Shown in pieces: positions 13,301 through 25,300 of a DNA stretch of 64,000 bases (positions within the stretch are counted from its first letter, which is position 1; every line of letters starts with the position of its first letter). The DNA lies in the NCBI RefSeq assembly GCF_028453695.1, contig NC_135781.1, forward strand, positions 25,915,640 through 25,979,639, in the 5' to 3' direction. The notes below the pieces were generated by a model. It saw nothing but the letters and a program-made list of their open reading frames with translations, did no database searches and was not told where the DNA came from. The translations under genes were made by a program, and so were the position numbers. The stretch is from Augochlora pura. Taxonomy: Eukaryota; Arthropoda; Insecta; Hymenoptera; Halictidae.

Positions 13301-16300
13301 TCTCGTCGTGTGTCCCTCGTTCGCTGAGTTCTCGGAAAAAATTTCAACTTGAATCGAATCGAGAAATCGATTAGTCTTTGAATTGCGAGCTCTGTGATTC
13401 GGAGTCACAAAGATTTCATTGAAATTCTGATTTTGTGCGGCAGTCAATTATTAATATCGAGTCGAATAAAAGGATTAATTTTGATCTAAACAAACCTGGT
13501 TTAAGAATACAATGAATATTAATTGTAAAGATTCGAATGGACTCGACTGATAAAAAAAGGTCTGCTATGATCGAACTTTTCCGAAAACCAGACGGAGGTC
13601 TGAAAACTCGATGGACACGCCTCAATCGACAGCCAACGAGTCGGGGAAGGTGTTAAAATCAGCAGAAACGGTATCGTTCGCCGATCGTTCGCCGAAGATC
13701 GACAAGAATGTTACGTCTTCGACGAGAGATCGACTGCGACGCGATCGTCTCGCTGTTCGTGCCAACCTTAAACTTCTCTGTCGATCCTCGTCCGGTTGAC
13801 GATTATTAGATCCATCGTCTATCGACGGAACCATCGACCGCGTGGGCAAGATAAACGAACGTTAGTCTTGTGACTTTAGCGGACGGTTCGATCGAAGGGC
13901 AACGGATCTAGTGATCGTCAACGGGACAGGGGTTTGCGCAGGCAGTTTAAGGTCCGCTGGACACGGTTACCGTTTAGTGAGGTCGTCTTATTAAACTAGA
14001 TTGGGTACGAGACATACCAGCTCGACGGTGTAGAGCATCTCGCGCTGCTTGGTGAGCTCCTGCATGTACATCTGCGGCACAAAACATATCCACAGTCCAC
14101 CAGTGCTCAAATTACCGCCACGTTCGGTACTTCACGGTATCGCGAACGGTTTAAAACGCTTCCGGGCAAACTAGACTATGCTTCTCCTCGTTTCGCGTTC
14201 TCCTTGACAGTTACTTCGCGAACTCGCAAAATATAACACCGTTTCGATCTCGTACAAATAAGAAAATCTCCACGATCATCATTTTCGTTTATAAAATCTC
14301 TACGTTTCGTAATTTCCGCCGGGACAGTTCCTTCTCGAAAAAAGTCTCTAACTCTGTTCGAAGGAATACACGTTCGTTGGTACACGAGATCTACGTTCGT
14401 AGCCAAAGACACGAGTAGCAACGTAGCAACGACCAGAACGAGAAGCAGACGTTTAACAAAAGTTCGACAGAGCATATCTATGAATACAAACCGAGAGAAA
14501 GTAGGTGGAACAACTATTGTCTACCCTGAGCTTGACGGCCGAGGCCCGCTCTGACCGGACGAAGCACAGTTTGCTTATGCCGGTCGATGTTAAAGCAGCG
14601 GTGAACAACCGCGAAGGGCAACGCTGCATCCGGAAGTAGGCGGAACACGATAATACGAGAGAAGAGAGTGTATATCTGCAGAGATAAACCGAGTACAATC
14701 GAGTAACGCAACATCATGATCTCCTCACCGTCGCCGCAGCTTTGTGTTCTAGAAACGAATGCCACGCGGTAACCGGTGTAATTAGAGGAACGCGAAAGAA
14801 ATAGGCTGCGGTGTTTCCCGGCGGTCGTGCCGCTGGGAACGGTTAATGGATACGTTAATGGTTATTCGAGTATATTATAATAATCGCGTATGAGAACGTA
14901 CCGGAAGAGAAATGCGAAGGTAATCAGACGGACTTTGTGATATCGCGTAGATTAGTACGAGAAACGATGAACGAAAGCGATGGAGATAATGAAACGAAAG
15001 CTAATATTTCTACGGAATACACACACGCACACCGTCTAGTCTACAGCAATGACACGATCTAGGGGCTGATGTGATCTATGGGACTCACCTGTTCCTTCAA
15101 CATGACCGCCTGTTGCCGCTTCAGCTCTCGTTCCTGCGAAATCAGAATTAATTCTGGTTTATCATCGTCGTTACCACACTGCGTGTTGCAACTCGCGTTT
15201 AACGGGGCTTCCGACGCGGATAATCGAAGGGTCTAATTGAGGGGGAGGTGCGATTTATCGGGCAACGCCTCGAACAACATCCACGAACGAGTGCGGACTT
15301 CATTTTCTCGATTTATTAACTATCAACCCTCGCACGCCCTTCGGAAACGAGAGGTACGAAGATCGTATACATTTATATGTATATTTGTAACGTTCGAATT
15401 TGCGCTCCCGAAGATTTTAAGCTGTTCAGAAACGACGAACGCGTGAATTTTTACACGAAAGAACGCGCAAGGGTTAACCGAAGAATTCCGCCCTTTAAAA
15501 ATCGCTGCGAATGACTTGATTTTTAAACGTGCGAGGACTCGACGGCAACTCGTTGATGTAAACGCGCAAGAATCGCGGATCAAAGGCGCATTGATAATTT
15601 GTCGAGTCGAGATGTTTTCGAGGCAGGCAACGATGAAACGGGATTCGCTTTGAACCGCCAACGCGATCGGATTAAAGATCAAGAGATAATTCCCGGACAA
15701 TCGGGTAACGCGCCTCACACGAGATAGATTCAGTTCTAATTGAAAATAATTTGAAAACCGGATATCCCGTCGCAAAGGGAAATGCAATTTGTTCGCGCGG
15801 GCGGCGCGCAAATTGAATAACACGTCTAAAGTGAATTCCCCCGACGGAATAACATTTGCGAGCGTCGCGAAAATATGTCGGCCGAGTTTCTCGATAATTT
15901 TTATTTTACCGGTGGCGGCGAGGCGAGGGCTGGGGAGACACACACACAGAGAGAGAGAGAGAAAGAGAGTTAGAGGGTGCGTGTAACAACGATTTTAGGA
16001 TTACCTGTTGCTTCCGTTGTTGCTCTTCCAGCCGTATCTTCTCCAGCTCTTCCTGCCGTTTTTTCCGGGCCTGCGCACAATGCCATATACACACGTCACT
16101 CACATCCATCAATATCAATTCCGTGAGCAAATTTACAGAATGAATTTTTGCTTTCTTTCGTTTTCATCTTTCGCCCTGATACGGGAGCCTGTCGTTCCGG
16201 GCAATTCCGAGTTATTCTTTCGTCGTCCCGATGCTCAATACTTATCGCGACTAATCGATACGATCGTTCTATCGATGATTCAGAGAACAGGAACACCGAT

Positions 16301-19300
16301 ACTTGAACTTGGTCGCCAGGAATTCGAGTTTCTTCGAAGCAAAGGGATGTCTCGTAGGTAGCATTGAACACGATTCCGAAGGGTCTCGAGAACACGATTT
16401 TATTTGTCGTAGCTCTGAATAACTTTTAGTGGAACGTGTAGGTGGGCGGGCAGACTGTAATTTTGGATCGCTGGAGTAGCTTCGGTCGAATGTAACATAA
16501 TCGAGAACGTGGCATAAACACGCTGCTCCGGCGATTTCAATGCGCGGCGAGGCGCCATCTTTGCGCTCGACGCGTTCGGCCATGTTTTCGCTCGTGTTTC
16601 ATTTCCGTATGCTATTTCACTATAACGCTGTGTATTTCCTGGGTGATTTCAAATTGACTTTTCTCAACGTTTAATCATTGCAAACAGAACGAAGACGGTT
16701 GACTAATCTGTAGCGTTACACATCGTTGTATCACCTCAAAATTTTGCGACCATACTCTCTACAACAGACTTAAGCGTTGCTCGACAATTTCGCGAATTAC
16801 TTTGCATTTCTTTGTACTTTACAACGAACATTCGCGAATGCTACGATTTCTTTTCTGGAGAAGATCGCTTCGAAACGAACAAAAGAAAATGATAAAAAAA
16901 ATGCTGGAACGTTGTTTCGTCTGTTCCCCGATCGCGACATTTCGCGGACAACCGAAGAGTATGTGTAATAATCGGGCGAGACTTTCGTAATATCTGTGGA
17001 CCCTGGCGGTAACGTCTCGAACTCTGATTCCCCGACTTCTTCGTGTAGTGATTCGAAAAGCAACGTGTAGAAGCGCGACTATGTCAGCAGAGTTCGGTGA
17101 CAAGCACTACTCTAAGGATGTCTAGTGACGTTGTCATACTCTACCCGCGGAACAACGAAAAAAAAAAAAAACTCTAGTAAAAGAAACATTCGTGTTCCCA
17201 ATCCGGATTTGAACGGGAGAGAGAGAGAGAGATCGCTTGTCTCCCCCCTCGACTACGACAAACGATTTTCTTTCTTTTTCAACGTAGGGTGGTCCTGTTT
17301 ACGAGTAACAATTCGATTGGACGACACAACAAAGAGAAACCCATCCCACCCTCCAAAAATACCATGTACACCCCATCAAAGACAGATAGAGAGATAGAGA
17401 TAGATAGAGAGAGAAAGAGAGAGAGAGAGAGAAAACAGGTAGCGAGATCGGCATGCTGTCATAAAAAACCTCGTGATATATTATACATAATGTCGAGAAA
17501 AAGAGCAGCCAAGCAGAAAGTGAGACGGCACAAAAAAAAAACGATTCTCCGTTTCCGTGAAACTATCGACGGAGTTGTTCAACAATGTTGTGTAGTGTGT
17601 ACGATGAACGGAAGGAAACAAAGAGAGTTCGTGAAAACGAAAGCTTCTGACCAACTACCAGAGAAATATATAAAATATTCATATAAATATGTATATATAT
17701 ATATCTAGAGAGATAGATAGATAGATAGATAGATAGAGAGAGAAAGAGAGAGAGATAGAAATACAAAGTGAGAATATATAAAGAGAAATATACATACATA
17801 TAGATGTATATGTAAATATGTATAAACCACCACCATTTTATACAGAAAAACGTTTGAAATACAATGAAACCAGAGTGTACGAGAAAAAAGATCGGGTAGT
17901 ACGGTAAATTAGAGAAGAGAAAACACAGCCGTAGAAGTGGTAAAAATCGTGAAAGAGAGAGAGAGATAATCAGCGCATGCAGGAGCCAAGCAGAATAATA
18001 CTCGCCTTTTATGGTTATGCACATAGTCAGATCTATGTGTATTGTCAGTGTGTTATATATAAATCGCTGAAAGCCGATAGTTGTTTCGTGACGCAGAGAT
18101 CCGAACAGAGCTGTGAGAGAACGTGATCGTGGCGGTGGTTTTCGTGTGCGATAATATTAATAACAGCGGGCGATGGTGGTAATAGCGATAATTAGAGGCG
18201 CAGCGCACGATCGATCGGTTAAACTCCGATTTTGCTCGAGTGTGTTCGCGGGCCGCGATTTATGCTCAATCGTCATCGATAGCCAGAGAAGAACGAAAAC
18301 AGAGAGCGTGGAAAAAGGAAAAAACAGAAAGCGGTCCTCGCGATGCACGACGACGCCGGCAGAGCGGTGTTCCTCCGACGGATCCGCCGTGGAACACGCG
18401 CGAAAATACTCGGAAAATAATAATTACGGCATGCTGGATAATCATGTAGCTAGCTGTTATTTCTTGTATAGTGACAGGAGAAGCACAGGATAGCGTTACG
18501 ACAGTCGGTATTACCATTTGTTCGGCCTACTGGATGCGCAGATACTTTCCTCGATCTTTTGCTAATCTATTATCAGAGTGTGTCAGCATCGACCGCTATA
18601 GTTCCGAGTTCTCGAGAGCTCCTTCACGGTAGACGTATCTCTCCTGGATCGTCGAAATCTTATCGAAATCTTCTCTTAATATCTTATCGGATCGGAATCT
18701 CAGATCTTTCGAACTGTCAACAAATACTTCCGTTCGCCTCGCGTATTCTGCGAAAATTTTCGTCGTCACATTTGGACGTCCAGCGTGAAAGAGCTCGTCG
18801 CAGTTGTCTCATTTCGGATCCTTCTGCAGCGATCGACTCGAGTCGAGTGTCATTTTCAAAACGCAATCGGCGAGCTTGTAATCCTTCGTTCGATCACTTC
18901 GATTCTCAATTAACCTCGGCATTCTGTTATTCGTGTAGGAGAATAGTTAACAACGTGACGACGCGCACGAGTTCTACGAAAGTCGATGCAGCGGGAGCAT
19001 TCGCAATGCAAGAATATGAAAAACACAGGGAAAACGAAGCATCTATCAAGCGTCAATTCGATTCTGCGTTTGAAGAGGGCCTCGACTGCGGCGATCAGCG
19101 GGGGACTTAACATTACTAAGTGGTATCACCCATCGTTTTCTTTTTTGTTTCCTACGAAGCACCGCGTGCGCGTTTTGGTATGCGTGGCGCGGTTTGTGTC
19201 GTGTGGTGTCTCCTCTTTCGTGATCGACGAAGAAGTTCTGTTTTTCTCCGTGGTGGGGGAAACTGGCCGTCAAATTTCTTAGTTTTCCAAAAAAAAAAAA

Positions 19301-22300
19301 GAAAAAATACTCGACGAGCTCGCCTCGACGACACGCGATTCGAAAGAAGAAAGCATGTCGCTCAAGGAATCGACGCGCGTGAAAACAAAGAGACAAGAAC
19401 CGTGACGAGGATCATCCCCGGAAGAGATCCTCCGGAAACGAAACGGTCGAAACGATAGCAAACTGGACGATGATTTAGTAAACCGCGTTCGAAGATCGAG
19501 ACTCTGAGGGGGGGGATGTAGTGGCTGATGTAAAATGACGAATGTAATCGGTCACGCAGAATGTTTTATGGCCACATACACATATGAAACTGACATGATG
19601 TAACGTTTAAAAAAAAAAAGTAAGATAGAGAGAGAGAATGACTAGTTGTATATCTTACCTCTGGTGGTTCACAGTGAAAGTTAATCCATTCGGTGAGGGT
19701 TATAATGAGCGAATCGGGAGATGGTTGGGCGGTTGTGGGGGGGCGTATCGGGATTACGAGTCGCAAAATATGGAGGACAACATAGAAAACCAGGCAATCG
19801 TAGTCTTACCTCGAAAGGTCCATCGCATTTATGGTCCTCGTGGAAACAGACGAAATAAAAAGACGGGGCTGGGAGAAACGGTGGACCAATGAATCGCGTG
19901 GGGGGGAATAAAACAGTCAACGTTCATTGTGAGCATGAAGTCGATGAGGGTTTCGATGATGATGCGGGGCGGGCGGGTCTCGCGACTTAGAGAACCGTCG
20001 AGGCAGAGGTGAGGCGATACACAGTTCCTCCTCGAATGGAATACGTCGAGAGAACAATCGTTGGGGAGGATACGGCGAATGGTAACAGCCCTGATGGATG
20101 TTGCGCGAGGTCGGTTCTCAGGGGTGGTTCTTCTTCAATATTTGTTCACCCGAATCTTAGCACGGCTATATAAACTGCCGGATGGGAATACTTTTAGACC
20201 CACCGACATCGTTAATTTTGGTCCTGTTTGGGTTTTGGACATTTGTGAGAAGCAAAGATTTTCGGCGTTCTATGGACATTGATTCGTTCGTACTTTTCTT
20301 TTGGCTAACGACGAGGTTGTTCGTGGGTCCCACAGACTCGAAAGGAGACAGACCCCTCTACGTTGCGAGCATTGCGGATTGGGTGTACCGGGCTCGTCAA
20401 CGACTGTGCCTCACAACAAAAGAGCTGTACTCATCGCAGAATCGACAATCCATTGATTCTGCAAATCCATTTGCTTCTCTTCCAAGTATACAAAATACCG
20501 CAGGTGTCCGAAGACCATTTCCAATTGTCTATCATCGAAGCACCACCGGATCGACGCCGAGTCTCGTTGTTCCATCAGCGACCCCCATGCCCGAATCCCC
20601 GGCCCAAGCTGGAGAGATTCTCTTGTCCGTGAAGGACGCAAGCCTAGGGTGTCCGAACATAGCGGGTCTTTCGGGGGATGGAGTTTTTGGGGGGTATTTT
20701 TGAGGAGGCGTCAATACGACGATCTTACCTCCAGAAGCTCCTGACTTTGCGTCTGAGTCTGGGCCTGCTGGGTATTGTCCATGCTGGCGTTGGTGGTGGT
20801 GGTGGTGCCTGTGGACGCGGTGCTGGAGGTTGGCGTGGTGGGCTGCGTGGTGGGTTGCGACTGCGTCAACGGCAACGGGGCGCACGAGGACGACAACGAC
20901 GACAACGACGACAACGACGACAACGAGGACAACGAGGAGACGGCGGCCGTGGTCGAGGCGGTCGTCAGGGTTAGGGGCGGCGGTGGCGGGGGCGGCGGCA
21001 CCACCTGGACCGTCGGCGGCACCACGACGGCGGCAGGTAATGGCGGGGCCGCGGCGGCGCTCGGGGTGTTCGCGTTGCCGAGGACCGTGCTGCTGACCGG
21101 CAACGGGGGCAACGAGGGCAACGAGCTCACCGAGGCCAGGCTCGAGGCCGTCGAGCCCGACGACAGCCCGCCCGCCGACGAAGACTTCTTCCCGTCTTCG
21201 GGGTCGGCGTGTTGCATCATGTCGCGGTTCCTCCAGCTCTCCGCGATGCTCTCCCGATTCTTCCAGATCGTGGCCACCGTGCTGCTAGCCAGACCCAGCT
21301 CGCGCGCCACGTCGCTCTTGCTCTTGCCGCGTTCGATCTCTTGGATGATCTTCATTTTCTGCTTGATCGTGAACGCGAGCCGCTTTCGACCCTGCGTTTG
21401 TAGGTTTAGGGATGCCCAATAATCGATCGTGTTAATCGACGGTTCGTTACGTGTCGGGTGGTCGCGTGCGAGTGTTGCCACCCGTCGCTCTCTAACAAGC
21501 GCGGCCCTCTGCGAGAGGACCGACGACGCTCGTTTAGAGCGCGGGTTAGTTGTGGTGGGTTGTGATCGTGGTGGTGGTGATGGTGGTGGTGGTGGTGGTG
21601 GTGGTGGTGGTAGTGGTGACGGTGGTGGTGGTGATAATGGTGGTGGTGGTTGTGGTGGTGGGGTTCGTGGCGTGGTCTCTCTGTGAAGAGGGTAGGTTGA
21701 ACCTTTTTTCAGATTCGCGACCAACTGAAAGTCGCAACAAAACTGACTGCAGATGATGTCTCTGATCGAGAGGAGGCACTGTTTATGCCGATCACTTTGT
21801 GACCAGGGTGCGACAACTGGCCGATGCTCTGGATTCTAGCTACGTGTTACAAGCTCGAATTATTTTGCAACGTGTGTTAGTCTGCGAAAGTCTATTAGGA
21901 TCCTAGAAAGATATTATGATCGCGTTAAAACATGATCGCAGAAGAGACTGTCTTCCCTTCAAATATTGTCATAAAACTTCAGGAAGGAAAGAAAGAAGCG
22001 AATCGCGGTCGATTATGGTTGGACGGAACGCGCACCCTGAAACAGTCCTCCTCGATCGGCGAGATTCGTCGAACCGATTCTTCACGAGACCTTTCTTCAC
22101 GGAAAGCGGAGGAGGGATCGATTAGGATCGATTATCAGTGGAATGGGCATCCCTACGGTCTCGCCCCAGCCAGTAAACCCACTATCTCTATCTACATTTT
22201 CCACTTTTTCTCTGTCTCGTCGACGTTCTTCTCTCTAACGTCCCGTTCTACGCGGTCTGTGTTGCGTGTATGTTTTTTTTTTTTTCGGAGTAGACTGGTT

Positions 22301-25300
22301 AGGTGGTTTCTGAGAGAGGGGTTGGGTGGGCACACGTGTGATGTGCAGTGCATGTGGGAGAAGGTGGATGCAAGTGATTCCGGAGGAGGTCAGGGGGTGG
22401 AATGAATGAGCGAATGAGTGACAGTGATTGAAGAGGGCTTCTGGTGGATCAGCTTGGTTCGTGTCTCGCTCGAAGGGATCCCGATCGGATACTTTGGACA
22501 ACTATCACAAATGGAGGAACTATCAAAACGGTTCTACACTCGCGCAATCTACTTTCGCCGGGCTCGACCTTGCCCGAACGATTCTCGATTATTTTCTCTG
22601 TTCGATCGAACCCCCCCTCCCGAGAGAGTTCGAGAACGTTTCCCGGGCAAGGCGATCGTAAATCGCGCTTCCGGACCGTGTTCACCGATCAGAATTTTTC
22701 AGAACGATCACCTCTTTCACGGCGAATTGATTTTTAACGATCGACTCGTTGCCAAGCAGAAAAAGCAATTTGGAAAACTCGGGGCGCGCTCTGCGGAAAA
22801 CGTCCGCCGGGCTGCAAGAACGCGTCCGTCCTGTTGTACGGGAAACAACCGGGGAGAACGCTTAGACTCGTTCTGATCGGTCGTCGCTAACTTCTCGCAC
22901 GGTCGTTCGCCTTCATCTATGGAACTAGGAGGATATGCCACGGCAAAACCGAGTACTCTGAGACTGGTCTACAGCGCACATAAAAAGCGTTGGGAGCTAG
23001 GTATCGAGTTCACACGACTATACAGACTTCGAGCAACAAATTTCGTCTCTCGTTCAACGGTGCTCGTCGCGAAGATCGAGGCTTTCCACTCTCTCTCTCT
23101 CTCTCTCGCAATCTCGAAGTCTTGATTCAATTCTTCGAAACGTTCGAATTCAGCTACCCGCTCCGCAATGCCTCTAATTACCGAGGGAAGATTGATACGA
23201 ATGCCCCAGCCTTGATTTCCTCGACGAGCACTCGTTTCTCTCCCCGTTTCTCGAGTGGTACCGATCGCAGTCGATCAGCCGATCGGCCCGAGAAACCGAA
23301 AAATCGGCGGGTCCTCGCTCGATCGCGTCTATTTTCGCCGAGTTGAGGACCCGGAAGCGAGATGCAGCCACAAACGATCTCCGTTGAAACGATTAAAAAG
23401 ACGTTCGATTCACTGGGGTTCCAACGAAAATCAAAGTCAAAATAAACTAACGTGTCGGACAGAACGTCAAATCAAGAGAAACAAAAGAGAAAATTGGGGC
23501 GGGGTGTTTGGACTAGGGGTTTCGGGGTGTCAGTCGGAGAAAGAGACTGGGAGGACATGCTGGGTTCTCCTGTCACTATTGCTAGCGATTGTTGGTCGAC
23601 TATGGGTCTGGGTGGTCTTCGTGTGTCCTGGGACGTTTTCTTGGTTGGTTGACGGATCGTAATTAGGGTACGGGGCTTCATATATATATGTATAATATAT
23701 ATATATAAATGCATATATATATATATATATATATATACATATTATATATATAATATTTATATATAAATATATATACATATTATATATATAATATTTATAT
23801 ATAAATATATATACATATATATATACACATTACGTATATATGTATATATAATTTTGCGACGTATTACAAAAGTATCTGGTTACAAGAGATATCCACTGGA
23901 GAAATAGTAAAACGTGTATATATATATTTATATATAGGTATATATTGTATATGTATGCATGTACGTAACGGTACATACATATAGATATACCATAGATATG
24001 GATATAGATGTAACGGTGTGTATATATATATAGATATATATATATACGCGATAAGAATATAAATAATATATATGTATGTATAATATAAAATACGACACAC
24101 ACAGAGAGCATGCGACACGCACGACAGGTGGACAAAATACAAAAAACGTAGTAGGTATCCCAAATAGAGTAAGAGAACAGATTCCTTGTGAACGAAACAA
24201 CGAGAATCGAGACAAAAACGTGAAAAAGGAAGACACGATTCGTGTGAGAGCGTCAACTTACCTCGAGCAGCTGCTGATTTCGAATCTCCCGCTCTCGTCT
24301 CACCGCTTCCTGACGCTCCGACTTCTCCTGCTCCTTGATCAGCCTGCGACAATCGTACAGCGATCGTTTAATTCGATCGGCGGATCTTTCCAATCATCGT
24401 GCGATATTCTCTGAATTGTTCGTCAAGCGACAAACTCGCGACGGGATCGTCTCAATTAACTAGTACAGACCTGGCTTGCTCCTTGTGCCGCTGCGCCTCC
24501 TCCTTCGCCAGCTTTTTCGCGTACGCGAGCTTCTCCCTTTCGTACTGATTGTTCGTTCGCACATCCCTGAAGCCGCCGGCTGCTCTAAGCTCCTCGAGCC
24601 TCCTGGCCACTTCCTGGGCGCCCAGCCTAACGAATTCCGCCTCCGCGAGGCCCATCGTCGGCTGCAGAAACTCGCCCACCAGCGGTCGGGACGAGAAAGA
24701 GAAGTTCGCCGTCGTTAGCTCGGCGGGGTTCTGCTGCTCCAGGAACTAAAAAGATGTTGGTCGCTCCGTGAACACGATATTCGAACGTTTGCCGTTCGAG
24801 TCGCGCTGTTTGATCAATAGCAGACACTCCAACTGGCTGGTTCATTCACTTTTCGACTGGAGAACGTCGCGCTTACAGCTTCGAATTCTTCTCCGCGTAT
24901 TTCAAACAATTAACGGACGTTGAGTCCAATTCTAATTTTTTAGCAATCATATGTATTAATATCAATATCGACATCTATCAATATTGAAAGCAATGAAAGA
25001 AATAAGTTTGGTCTTAAGACAGAGATATTAATACAGATTTTAACAGATCTAGCTGTAGCTCCTACAAATGTTCAGAAATGTCCACTATTCAAAGGGTAAT
25101 GCTCGTGATAAAGGTTCGTCCGAAAATTATTCGTCGAAGATCGTACAATAAGCACTCGGTTCGTAGCATTCTCAGCCAAGAAATCTCGATCGATCTGTGC
25201 GCCGCGTGGCTGAGACCGATTAGAACCGTTCGGCCGCGGTCGTAATTGAAATCAAGATCTGCCGCAAGGACGTGACTTACCTTGGCTAGGTCCGGACTGC

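Larger units (their letters stand above)
21509..24261 (-). other. tou: tou intron (right part, between exon 10 and exon 10a)
   Basis: No exon was recognised. The stretch contains the GGT repeat and, at 23680-24070, a TA-rich microsatellite block. Open frames here are short and composition-driven. Confidence 0.75.

Noticed and set aside
18559..19110. 183-codon plus-strand open frame
   Set aside because: Ser/Arg-rich with no domain, no good splice context, lies in a tou intron and looks like chance in CpG-rich DNA.
21546..21779. Poly-Thr/poly-Val frames on both strands
   Set aside because: Translation of the GGT microsatellite.
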